From Rhabdornis inornatus (lineage: Eukaryota > Chordata > Aves > Passeriformes > Rhabdornithidae): a stretch of DNA of 64,000 nt. Shown here piece by piece: positions 51,416 through 63,500 of the stretch. The notes beneath the pieces are model-generated. The model was not told where the DNA came from. It saw only the letters and a program-made list of their open reading frames with translations, and did no database searches. A program made the position numbers and the translations under genes. The stretch is from NCBI GenBank assembly GCA_013397075.1, contig VWZS01000240.1, positions 1,115,421 through 1,179,420 of the forward strand. Direction: 5' to 3'. How positions within the stretch are numbered: position 1 is the stretch's first letter; each line of letters begins with the position of its first letter.

Positions 51416-54400
51416 CCATGACAGAAGGAAAAACTGCAGAAGTCAAAGGCACTGGATCCACACTGCATCTTGGAGCCTGTGCTACCTCACTGATGGCCCT
51501 CCCTGCTCTTTTCTGCTGCTCAGAGATGTCAAATTCTACTCTTTTCTGTCAGAGACATTTTAGAAACTAATATCTACTGCACTTCAAGCAAAAAATACTA
51601 CTTTCACTTACGAACGACTAACTAACATTTACGCAATCAAAAAAATAAAGATTAATTTTAAATAACTAAAATTGTGTCCTTTGACACTTCTTTATGATAA
51701 TAATTTTAATTCACGTGACAGGCTAAGTTACAGTATTTGTATATTGGAAGACAGATGTGCAATATACAATATAAGCAAACTTCCTGTAATTTCAATATTA
51801 GGCAGAATAAAGGAAATTACCTTTTTAAAATTATATTGAGTATCATTTTAATGATACTCCAAAGCAAAAAACTTCCAAACAATTAAAACTGCTTTAGAAA
51901 TCAGTCAGGTGACCCCAACAATGCAATTCATATACTTAATCTCTGGCTACAGCTAAGCATTTAAGTTGTCCAAAACACTGAACAAAGAGAACAACATAAT
52001 CTTATTTCAACTTTGTTGAGAACGTTATCTGCAAATGCAATAAGAATAACCAAAGCTATATTATGCATTAATGTTTTTGCTTGCTCTATTTCCCATAAAA
52101 CATACATATACAAAACAGAAGAGGTTTGAAAATATTTCATCTGCTAAAATATAGACAAAACTCAGAAGTTTCAAGGTTTGGGTTTGTTTTTTATTCCTTA
52201 AAGGAATCCTAAAGAGAACAGTGAATTCTGCTTTTGTAACATAAGTTGGGGGATATCTGTGTTGTTTTGAATGCTTCTTTATTCACCTGTACTTGTGTGG
52301 AAACCTGGCAACTCCCTTCATAAAGAAATAAATTGAGAAGGAGATTAAGAACAGTTGGGAGTTATTCTGGCAAAGGCAATTTTTTACAATTCTCCGAGGA
52401 TTCTGACTATTTTAGTAATGATGTTCCCTCGCCTGTCTCTCTCACTACATCTTTTGTCTTCCTCTTCTGCATCTAAATAGCAATTGTGTAAAAACTGTTG
52501 AATATTTAAAATAGAAAAATGCTGCTCAGTCTTTAAAACATGTGCCCAATCATTACTTTGGTATTCACTGCAGTTAATCGTGATGCATTTATTAATGTGT
52601 AAATATCAGACATTTCCTTTGGCATTCCACTCTCCGTTTGCAATTCATTAACATATTGTTATTTTAAAATATTAGTCTCTGAGAAGACACCGGATTTTCA
52701 TTGGATTGGTCTCACAGTTGAAAAAGCATTTTTATATTCTGAATGCATCAAAACAGCAGAATCTCTAGGCAGATACTAAGTGGGATTCACTGAAACACAA
52801 TGTTAGTTCTAATGGATGGATGATTGTGTTTGGTCTTTTGAAACTTTGAAGTATAGGTAAGTCTTGATCACACAAATTAATAAATCCTAAAGCTGGAGTT
52901 AACAATAACCATTACACCCAAATTCTGCAGCTTAGCCTAGCCAATTTTTCAAAAGGTCAGGTTGTGAACTGGAGAAGATCAGGGAGGTCCACCGCATAGC
53001 TTTGTTGCCAGGCATCTCTCGTCTGGATTGTTGCAGGCATTTATTAGTATTCGTCAGCAGACTCAACAAAGCAAACAAGAAATTCAAGCACGAATAATAA
53101 AATGAAATGCTGCTATATAACCCTTTGTCATTCAGCAAATATGGGACTTTTTAGCTACATTGTTCCTAAACCTGGGTTACTACTTTAATTTTTCTCCACA
53201 GTGCTGACTGAATGAGTATGCATGTGTGTTAAATGCAGAGCTCCCTTAACAACTGCAGGACTGCCATTTAATCTGTTGGTAGATGGACCATTTCCTGTGG
53301 GAACTCTAGCTATGATTTCCAGATCCACCAAATAAATCTCAGATTAAGATTCCAAATGAAACCTGCCTTTGGCAGATAAAAAATGTCAAGATGGATATAA
53401 ACAGTAAAATTATAAATTATCTAGGTGTTGCACGATGACTTGATGTGCGTTTTTTGTTTACACTTTCCCTGATATCACAACTATACAAGGCATTCATCAA
53501 ATGTCACACTTTCATAATACTGGAGGCATCATTAAAACTGTTTGGCTAAGGACCTTGAAGTGTTTAAGCAGTAGCTCAAAAGTATATTTGTGCAAAGTAG
53601 AAGAATAAATTTACATATCAGCAGCAGCTCATAAGGGATGGGTAAATATTCTGTTTATCTCTCATTGTAATTCAGGTTAGTTTAAATACAGGGTTTCAGG
53701 ATATCATTACAGCCTATATGGAGTCATTACATAATTTCCAAACATAGTGTCTGCTGGAGTTTTACTAAGCATGCTGTGTTTATGTTTTCTAAACCAACTA
53801 AAAACAAAGTAAACCCTCCCACCCCATTTGTCTTTTGCTATTGTCATATCAGACAATTGCTTTTCACATATAACCCCCTTCCATTATCTAAATCTTAATG
53901 ATCCAGAACTCCCTTTTATCTAGGCAGGGTCATGTTTCCCAATGCCCATTAATTATAGGGAAAATTCTCTTATCCAAATGTACTCAACCTCCCCTACCAC
54001 ACACAAACAATTAAGGCTTGGCTGAATGAAGAGTTCTAAACAAAATCCCAGGAAACTACTGCTTTAGAAGTAAAGAAAAATATTGCAATTTTAAGTGTTC
54101 AATATAAAAGAAAGATCACTCTGCATAAAGCAGCCATAAAACACCTTGCCCCTGCACCCTTTACTCCAGTGGTGTTCTACTAAAGATGCAGGTGAACTCA
54201 CAAATAAGAGTCGGCAACACACTCCCTGAAGTACCTTTTTGTAATAATTTTAAAATATTTTTGCTCTGAACTTAAGCCTCATTCTAGCTGTTATAAAAAT
54301 AGAAGTAATGAAGGTTTCTAAAGAAGAACATAACCAAATTCCTCTTGCACTTGTGCAACGTCTTCTAAAGCTCCTTCTGAAGCACTGCTTAAAAATTACT

Positions 54401-57400
54401 GTGGCGGCAAGTGCTGTTCTCTCTGAAGTACATTTCAGGACATTCTGAAGTTAACTGCACTCATACTTTACACACTTAAGATTCAAAGTGCAATACTTCA
54501 AGGTGTGCATTCTCCCCATCCTTAGTGCTTGCAGCCCTTGGTGCAGATAAGGCCCCACACATTTTGAGCGTACCATAAAGGGTTCAAGAAAACCATATTC
54601 ACAACACTGCAGTGAGTCAGCCAAATACTGGGTATCTAATTGTGCTTCTGATGAGGAGTCTTTCTGCACGCAGCCTGGCTAAAAATGTGCTGTATTCTAC
54701 CACTCAAAATGTACAAGGAAAGAAATGGAATGGAAAAAGAAGAGATGAGAATTCATGCGCATGAAGGGATTATTATATTTATAGGAAGGACCAAGCAGTA
54801 TTGGATGAATTTTTCAGCTATCATTAGCTCATCCTTTTCTTCTGAGTTACGTCACACTATTCCTTCTTCTTCCATGGAAGAGGTTTCCTTCATCTTCCAT
54901 GCTTAGTGTTGCTCAACAGTTACTAGCCACTTTTCCTAGGTATTACTCATGAAAGTTCATCCTCTCAGCCTCTTTTCAGACTTTTACATGATTCAGAGAT
55001 GAACTGCAACACTTGGCAAGGGGATCTCTGACAGCACACAGTGAGTTTGATGCTGAAAGCACAGCACACATTGAAGACACAGATGAGCTGAGCCACATGG
55101 GTGTAGATGACGCTGCCTCTCTGCATATCATGTAGATTTTTCTGCATACAGACCACCCCTGCAATATCCAAGCCCTTCTTTTCCAAGTAAACAGCACTTT
55201 GTTGCTAAAAGATGGTAGGAGCGGGAGAACAGGCTCACAGTATCTCCTGTTGAGGCATGTAAAAGGAGAAAGAGACTTCATTATGACAAGTATGCTTAAT
55301 TCTGCCTCTGCTACAGCCTTGAAAGAGAGGCTTTAGATTTACTTTAGAGTGTTTACAGCTGTAGTGGGTATATTCTGGAGAGATGGGCAGCAGCACCTTT
55401 ACCATTTGCTGCTTCTTTACCCAACTAGAGCATTAGATGAAAAACCTTTACAGTGCCATATTAGTCTCAAGGCTTTCTTTACCCATTCAATTTGTGTGTG
55501 CCAAACTCACACAATAGAAATTCCAGACAAAAAAGTCCTTGTAATTACTATCACAAAAACAAATCCACAAAAAAGAACATTAAAACCATTACATAACTAG
55601 CAGAGTTTTCTACTTCTAATAAGATAGTCAAAGTTACACAAAAAGATGATTCGTTTTACTTAACCTTTGCATATGACTACATTTCCTCAATTACCATGAA
55701 TGTAAAACACCTCAAAACCCCACAGCTCACCACCAGATAAAATACTTCCACTACAAATTTCCCAGCAAAAGCTGATTCTGCAGTTCTGTTACAATCTACA
55801 TTATTATATCTCTTTAAAGCTAGTCTCCTCTGAACTAGTTTCCAGACACACAATTTTAAAGTATATTTACAAGCTGCAAACATTCTTTTGAAGTTACATG
55901 GAAAGTCTGTATATGGATCATAACTAAAGTTGCCATCAAATTCTCAGAAATTAGATTGGTTCACTGACTTACATTTCAATATATGCTTCAAGTAATGGCT
56001 TAGCAATATATATATATTTATTTCTATGCTTGAGAAACATAATAGCTACCGTTTAAGAAAGCAAACAACTTTGCCATTAAAAATAATCAATCCATTAACT
56101 TGTCTTAGCAATTTACAAATAAAAATTATACAATGCTTTTAATTCTGGAGACAGCAAAACTCTAATTTTGTTGTCAAAACAGACCAAACAGTACTTAAAA
56201 TTCAAAGACTTCTACTAATTTCTGCCCTCTCCTTAAAGCATGGATGCTCATAAATATGACATAAGCAAAAACACTACAACAGTTAAAGACTATATAATAC
56301 AGAAGTATAGCTGCACCTATTCAAACATGGTACATGAGTCAAGTAAGACTCCTATCCTGGTAATGCTTCTAGAAAACTGCCATATCAAGTCCTAAATGTA
56401 TATATAAGAAGAGAAACCACCCAGTTTCAGGGTCCCTCCTGTGTTTTCATATTAATGTTTTCATAGTTCCCATCATGCATGGAAACCCTTCTGAAGTAAC
56501 AACTCTATCCCAATGCAATGTGCTTCCCCACATCCACCATCACTGCAATGCAAAGATATGCACCTATTTGCCAATACAAGTTTATTTTTTTAATTGAATA
56601 CTATTCTAGGCTTTCTAAATTGGATCCTGAATATTTTTCATTTCTAAGTGGCACAGTTCTCACTGGTCTGCTGCCAATGTTCCTGGTACATTCTCTCAAG
56701 TATCCTTAGAGGGAAAGGAAAAAAGGCATTAACCTTCTATTAAAAACAAGAGAAAGAGTACATTTAAACTAGATACAAACACAAAATAACAAGCCTTGCA
56801 TGCAAACTGTTCTTTTAATTCTTCCTAATAGAACGGAACAGTGACAAAGTCTTCAATCCACACAGGGATACCATACTCTAAACAACTCGGAAAGTTAAAA
56901 AGAAAATCTCACCTATCAAACAATACATTCCTCTTAAACACTACCTTTCTTTCAAGTATTTTATTTTATAACATCTATTAACAGGTTACACATTATCCCA
57001 CAGAACCGCCATAAACCTACCACTTCTCTGTATCTGTTTTTTCTGTTTTTTAAAGTTTTCATTACTTGACTGAACTTTCATCTAATCAGATAAATTTAAT
57101 CTCATATTTGCTTTACCGTCCTTATTTGTTGACAAATAATGTCATCTCCAATATTTCACTATACTCTTAAAAATTTTGAATAAGTCATTATAGGGTTATG
57201 CCAAACCCAGCTTTTAAACTTCCAAGTTACAAGAAAGGAACATCTAAATACAGCACAGCACCAACTGCATAAAGAAAGATACAAAGATGACAGAGCAAGC
57301 AGGACACAAAATAGTATACTCCTCAACACACACATTTACACAGAAAATAAAAAGTTGCTGTGATTAAGTAATACAATGAGAAAATGCACCAGAATAGCTA

Positions 57401-59085
57401 CCAAGGGCACATACTGAACATTATGTTGCGGAAATTGACCTATTATCTTTATATCAAGTGAATGTGATTTAGCTGTTAATACCCAAATTAAAGTATAAGA
57501 AAAAAAAATTCCTCATCCACATCAGTATGATGACAGATTTACCCACAATCCCTTTTTCCCTTTTTCTAAATTTCCTAGGAGCAAAAGCACAAAGAAATAC
57601 ATGACTTATTAATGATTATGCTAAAGAAAAGTGTATAAATTTTACTTTTGTTTATAGAAGAACTTCTATTGGATACATGAATCTGTAAGTATTAGCTTGG
57701 AAGAAACAGCTGTCTAAACAGCACATAATATGGACTTAATGCATCAGAAAAATAATACACACGAAACTCAGTAACTACTCAGTTTTAAAAATATCTCTGA
57801 GCAGCAGCAGCACATAATTTCTTGCAATTAGACAGAAAATATTTCACAGAGAATCAGTTTCATTTGCTTACTTTGGAAAACTTAACCTTTTGAACCATTC
57901 TTAGGGTATGCTGACCCCTAAAGGTCTAAAAATACTAAGCCTGATTAAGCCATTACACATTTAAATTACCAGAATACAATTCTCCACTAACTTACACCAC
58001 CATTACTATTTTTGTTTACAGAGCATATAATTCAAAAACTTTTGAACTTCACTCAGTAACAGCTCAAAATTCTACAAATTAAAAATAAACAACTAGTTTA
58101 TTTTACAGAATAATATAGGTAGAAATTCCTTTACATATGAAAGGAAAGCATCATCTACAAAACGAAGTATTTCTTCTTTCTTATAAACAGACTCTCCATG
58201 AGAAACTTGACGTTTATTATCTTTTGAGAGAGAATAAATAGTATAGAACTCAAAAAAAGGAAATGTACAAGAAGCTATGATGCTCTGATACAGAGGGAAA
58301 TTTTGATGTTGACACATCTATTCCATTTTGTATTTTTTAACCTACACATAAGTCACATACTAGCAAAAATCCACCCTAAAGTGAGGGTCTCTTTTTTATG
58401 TCTTTCCCTTTCTTCCTTCTCCATGTCACAATCCAGTCACAAGCCACTTCTTCTACAAAGTCAGTCACTCATGTAAGGTACTCTCAAATTCAGTAGTTTT
58501 TTTTTTCCCTTAGGTTTCTGTCATGAAACATAGAAGAATACATCTGAGAACAACTGTGTCTGGTCAACCAACTAAAAATGCAAAAACATACTCGCATCCT
58601 GACGAAGATGAAACTCCATCAACCGGGGAAGTTCCAAGTTAACCAAGGTCACCTTTACCTCAAAGCCTTACCTTACATTCAGTTGAGCTACTAATGAGAA
58701 ACTCATTAATATTAGTAATTGGCTTAATCACACCCAAGCCAAGAGTGAATAGCCAAGAAAATTACTTTAAGACAGACTTTCAGATTTATTGTTAACCATT
58801 AAAAAAAAGGTTGGAAAGTAAAGTGCAATGTACAGAATTTAAACAAGACTTCTGAAAGCTATACAAAACCATTTCCAATAATCCAGAAAATAAAGGTGAA
58901 GCTTTATATTCATGTAGCTGCTCTCCTGTTACTCCAAGTACTTTTAAGGGGCAGTATGTGGTTGTGGGTTTTTTTTCTTTTCTTCCAAAGTCAGTCATAT
59001 ATCAGCAAGAACAAACACACTCCAGTCACTGCCTAGCACTGGTATAACACCTGAGGTTCCTTATTCATATCTTTAAAGTCCCTAC

Positions 59086-59165
59086 CTTTTGACCAGTTCT
59101 CCATTTGTTCTTCTGAACTTGTTTGATCTGGCACTGAGTCCAGTTTTTGCTTGAAGGTTTCAGAG
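59086..59165 (-). CDS. MIPOL1: MIPOL1 exon with the start codon
   Basis: Exon of 80 bases with acceptor TTTTAG and donor AAAAG/GTAGGG. The ATG is at 59104-59102 and is followed by codons for ENWSK plus one base (G). That G joins AA of the exon at 42131 to give Glu, so the protein starts MENWSKETHILD; the human protein, as I recall it, starts MENWSKDITH. The ATG context is CAAATGG, with G at +4. The 61 bases before the ATG are annotated as 5' UTR by analogy with human. They are nevertheless open in the same frame and code for 20 residues rich in S, E, Q and K (see findings), so translation might begin further upstream in this species. Confidence 0.9.
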
Positions 59166-60426
59166 CTAAAATAAAACAAACTCTAGTTAAATAAACTTGA
59201 AACAATATAATACACCTATACTTTGCCTTCATTTAACAGAAAATTTATAAAACAAATAATTTTAAATATTTATGACAGCACAATGAAGTCTGCATACTTT
59301 AACAGTCAGTAAAAAATTATAGTTCTCAGTAAAATATTTTTTCTTCACTCATCTAATTTTTATAATTGTTGGGTTCAGTTTTCTGTTGCATGTGATGTCT
59401 TTGTTGAATTATTTATTAGTGTGGTTTTTTCTTCTGGAGTCTGGTTTTGGAAGTACACATTACTGAGCACAGCCCAAATCACACCAAGCAGTCCTGCTAC
59501 AGACAACAAGACTGCTCACTTTGGCAGTTATTACAGATGGTGGCATGTGCTTCACTTCACAGCATTCTTTCTCTTGCTTTAATTTCCTAGATAAAATAGA
59601 GGTGACGTGGCCCAAGATCACTCCAACTCTGAATTTGCAAGTCTTTCTAAACAGCTAAATAATGCATCCTAATATTTGCATGCATATTACTTCAGATTAT
59701 AGTTAATTACACAGTTGCAATATTTCATATAATCAAAGATCTTCAAGAAGTAACTCTCAATGAGACCTACAGTAAAATGTTATGCATACCAGGCATCATT
59801 TTGGATGTTAAAATATATGCTCTCTTATGTGCTAAAAAGTCAATTATACTCTGTATCGCAAGGAAATCTAAATAAGTTTGTAATCTTGGTAACATAGTAA
59901 GCTTACCACAAATTGTATTACTTAGTCAAGCACCTTTTTAAAAAGTATTGTACATATGACAATTTTTATCCTTAAATATGCAGTTGTGCTTATTTTGTAT
60001 ATTTTTCCTGCTACATTTTTTTCACATTTATTAAAAAGATGTGTTTGCCTTGAAGATACAGTGGCTAGATTATGACAACACTCAGGGAATTGTCATTGTG
60101 CTGAAAAATGTAAGAGATTTAAAAAAAATTAAGTACATATTTTAAAATTCAAACAAATTATACCAAGACACATATCCTAAATAATAAAGCAGCAGAAGAA
60201 ATTATTTTCCCATAAACCACCAAAAAAGCAGATTATTTCATTTTTATATTTAAAATTATAAAAATATTAATTGTACAAACACTTAAGATTTAACACTAAC
60301 ACATACACAAAACATTCAAGAAATACATATTTAGCTCATATTTATTGTTGACTACAAATCTGCATGATAAAAAAAAATGCACAGGATTTGATGTGCTTAG
60401 GTCTTAACTAAAAAGAAAAAGTTCAC
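59166..60426 (-). other. MIPOL1: Intron between upstream exon and start-codon exon
   Basis: About 1.26 kb between the candidate upstream exon and the start-codon exon. It contains an octamer-like and TAAT-rich patch at 59650-59740. No repeats were recognised. Confidence 0.45.
59650..59740. promoter_or_regulatory. Octamer and TAAT-rich patch
   Basis: It contains ATATTTGCATGCATATTA, which includes the POU octamer ATTTGCAT, followed by AGTTAATTACAC. Possibly an intronic regulatory element; there is motif evidence only. Confidence 0.25.
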
Positions 60427-60561
60427 CTCATATCACAGAACACCGAGTCCCTTAAAAGAACCCTTCAAATGAAGCTGTATGCTTCTTCTTCAATTCTGTG
60501 TAACTGTGTTGATTTGAAGTTGGCAATCTTTTCCTAAGTTCCTCATTTACTTTTGGATTAG
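60427..60561 (-). other. MIPOL1: Probable upstream MIPOL1 exon, 5' UTR or N-terminal extension
   Basis: Candidate exon with acceptor CTATATTTTCAG at its 5' side and donor ATATGAG/GTGAAC at its 3' side. It lies 1.3 kb upstream of the start-codon exon on the same strand. One frame is open from the acceptor for about 34 codons (NPKVNEELRKRLPTSNQ, then a Lys-rich stretch ending ASFEGFF) before a TAA. With the GTGAAC donor it would be 5' UTR. With a weaker donor at GAAGG/GTTCTT (exon 60462-60561, 100 bases) the frame joins the open frame upstream of MENWSK exactly in phase. The coding-like composition is suggestive, but no transcript evidence is available. Confidence 0.45.
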
Positions 60562-63500
60562 CTGAAAATATAGAGGGTTATTAATATCAAGAAATAGGTT
60601 TCTGTCAATGAAGCCATTTCCCTACATATTGCACAAAAAGGTTCATAATAATCGCAGTATTTTAATAAGATATTCATATAGCACGACATGAAGAAAATAT
60701 GGTATTTAATAACCTCTGGAGTATTTTAAAACATGTCTTAGGGCCTTAATGTGTCTAGTAATATACTATTTAAAACCATAATTTTATCCCTCCACAATAT
60801 ACAGTCATTCTTCCTCGCCATTTACCCAGCTAATGAATGCCAGCAATTAGTAAAATGTAATCCCATTGCACAATCATTTTAATGCTTTTAGCACTCAGAA
60901 AAGTAAACACCAAATTAATACTGCTCAAGCCATATCAGATCCTAGCTGGAAGCAAGCAATTATAGTTCAGCTCCTCAGGTGTAATTAAATGATTGGAATG
61001 ATTTAGTTCCATAAATGCAAGTTAATTCATAAGCAAGCAACAAATATACTGGGAGTAATTACAAGAAACATTGACAGTCTAAGCAGGGCATGTGCCTTTC
61101 TGTAGCTGATATAGGAAAATGCTGCCCTCTCCCGGAAATAATAGACTATGGCACAGGAAAAATTCATGACTGAAGTCAGTAGGCTCATTTTACAGACTTT
61201 GTATTCATAGGTGAAATAGGTTCTGTTAACTAATAGGAATTTTCTGGTTTAAACATAGAGAAAATAAAATAAAAACCTGTTGACGTCACATCAAGGTCAC
61301 CTATCGGTCAAAGTAAAATGGAAAGATTTTTGGGGCTCCCTATGATGTACCAAGTAATTTCCCCATAATTTGAAAAAAAAATGTTAGAATACAAAAGAAC
61401 AAAATATTGCAGACACCAAGTATTTAAACTAGTTGCTCTGAACACAAACGCTGCAATAGGTAGCTGATTGTGCACGATACTTACTCGTTGTTCAAGATGT
61501 ACCTTTACAGAAGGTACCTTGAACATAAGGTATTTTTAGAACCAAAACTTATTGACCCATCATTATTCAGTGAGTGTTAAACGTCACCATTTCAAAAATG
61601 ATCAGAAGTGGCCTTCTGATCACTAAGGTTTTCACACAAGGAATCATCAGAAAAATCGAATACTTTCATTTGAAGACAATGTTAATAATCAATCTGTGTA
61701 ACAATGACAGGAAAATAAAGCTGGAGATCAAAATAAAGTGTACTGGCAGACCGAGACAAAACTGAAAATACAAAATGAAACTATAACCCAAATGCTAGAG
61801 GTAATTTTAAATCTAATTTCCTTATTCGCTATTTATTTATCCAACTTGTGCTAGTGTAAAACTACTAGCACTACATGAAAGAAAGTGAAAATGAAAAAGA
61901 AAATGTCCCTATTGGTTGAATATAAAATGCAGTAGTCACATAAAATTAATAGTTAAGTACGATAACAAAAGAACTCTCAGACCTAACTGTTTTGCCACCT
62001 ACAAATATAAGTAATGTTTCCCAATGCTGCATATAGCAGCATGGGAGAAAAATTACACACTGTGGTCACTATATACCTGTTTTTCCACACAAACGGTAGG
62101 AAAGCTTGATTCAGAAGCACCTGATCAATTTAAAAGACTTAAAATTGTTCTTTACCAGTAGCACTTTGGCATAAAAAATTTATTTGTTCCAGATCCTGGT
62201 GTATTTCAACACAAACCCAAGCTCTACAAAATACCTTGTGTGTTACTTTACTTACTGTGGAAAAGAAAAAAAATTATTTTAAGAAGTCGTATTATTAAAA
62301 GTTTAAAATGTGCTGCACATTTGCTTTGCCCTTTGATGTCACAGTCCTATTTTTCTATTCAAATCTTGTACACTGTAAGTTAATTGCTTTTGGAAACTAC
62401 TTATTATTCATGTAAAAATTAATGTGCCAATGTGTTTAAATCCTTTTAAATGACCATTCATGCATCTTTCTTCTTTAAGTACCAATGAAATCTGTCAAAG
62501 ATATCAATGCAAGATGGTCTTAGACAAAGTTCTAATATAGATTTTTTTCTGCTAACATAAGATTTTCATTTTCGTCAACTTTACTTAAATTCCATTAATT
62601 TTTTAAGCTGCTTTTAATAAATTCACAAGTAAAAAATTTTAGGCTCCATAGTCTGTCATTTGTGTTCCAGCTGACTTTATGAATATTAATAACAGTGTTA
62701 TCCTGATTAAATAGGCTTCATATAAAATCCCCGTGAATCCTATAGCTCAGACATCTCATTTTTCCAACTCTTTATGAATTTGGATTCAGACATTAAACTG
62801 GAAAAAACCTTAAAAAACAGATTCAGTGGTACATTGGTGTACCCTTAAGCAAAAAATTAGCTGTTCTAATGATTCAAATAATTAAAATTGATAGGACCAC
62901 ATATTGAGATTTCAGGCTTTCTGTACATATGCAACATATTTTAACTCTAATGAAAACATCAACACTTCACAGACAAGGGATTAAGAATCTATCATAAAAT
63001 AATAATACCTGTCCTAATGCTTACCTTAAACAAACAGATGATATAATCTTAAATCTTTATATACGGAGTGCTGATTTGGAGAAGTATTTTCCAAAGAGAA
63101 GGAAATTAGTGGATGCTTAATTACATAAGCATACACATGAAATACATGAACATTGTAGTTTACCACAGGAGTCCAGGGAAAAACAGCATTAACTATTAAA
63201 TGGTACATATTTCAGGAAAACTGACCTTTTTCTTAAGAATGTCGAATTGAAACACACAGGAAATACTAATATTATGAGATTATACTATGAGAGTCATGCA
63301 GTCCCAGTTTCCAACTGTTAACTTCTTGTATGTTTGAATTATTTACGTCTATGACAGATAAAAATGGAAAACTAAGCTCATTGCACTGCCTTTGCTTTTT
63401 TATATAGTGCTAACTGGAATGACTGTTTCCCCATCCATTCAGGAAAATATTCTGCAAAAACACCATTAAAATACTTTGCCCGTTCAGTACTTTGGAATAC

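Larger units (their letters stand above)
42132..59085 (-). other. MIPOL1: MIPOL1 first coding intron, about 17 kb
   Basis: Lies between the start-codon exon and exon 41948-42131. It carries most of the mobile DNA in the window: an unassigned GC-richer block (about 44100-44930), a CR1 fragment (46895-47520) and a two-LTR retroviral element (49260-51415). The remainder is unique AT-rich sequence, with conserved-element-like stretches near 52560-52700. The 148-codon minus-strand frame at 45746-46192 is hydrophobic and matches nothing I recognise. Confidence 0.8.
22049..59165 (-). other. MIPOL1: MIPOL1 gene, 5' half (start codon to mid coiled coil)
   Basis: Gene-level entry. MIPOL1 encodes a cytoplasmic coiled-coil protein of about 440 residues in human. 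It has been linked to limb patterning through a translocation and reported as a tumour-suppressor candidate, but its biochemical role is poorly defined. Seven exons are recognised on the minus strand by AG/GT borders and by peptides matching the human protein as I remember it: MENWSK at the start, AFLLKELDTLRAKNKK, LVEEVYSAQRERDEAVM, LENINPEENDM, and LQELLNRINNADTG. The pieces occur in the same order as in human MIPOL1, and the firm junctions keep frame. From the second firm block on, the protein is rich in E, K, Q and L, as expected of a coiled coil. The C-terminal part (about residues 240 to 440) was not found and presumably lies beyond the left edge. In human, FOXA1 lies downstream of MIPOL1 and SLC25A21 upstream in the opposite orientation; neither is seen here. 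Confidence 0.95.

Noticed and set aside
54965..55281. Overlapping minus-strand open frames of 73 and 101 codons with Cys-rich, protein-like composition.
   Set aside because: No recognised family and no clear splice sites. They could be a decayed pseudogene but I cannot support it.
61485..61526. A short minus-strand frame MFKVPSVKVHLEQR ending at a consensus donor (CAACGA/GTAAGT), suggestive of a first coding exon.
   Set aside because: It ends in phase zero, whereas the next candidate exon would then hit a stop after four codons. The ATG context is weak.
62246..62265. A 20-base minus-strand segment with a strong polypyrimidine acceptor (TTTTCTTTTCCACAG) and donor AAG/GTATTT.
   Set aside because: It has in-frame stops in two frames and its third frame does not match the next candidate exon. 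Such pseudo-exons are common; at best it is untranslated.
63025..63070. A minus-strand segment with a strong donor (TTTAAG/GTAAGC) and possible acceptor (CCAAATCAG).
   Set aside because: Very AT-rich, stops in all frames and a poor polypyrimidine tract. Could be a 5' UTR exon but there is no support.
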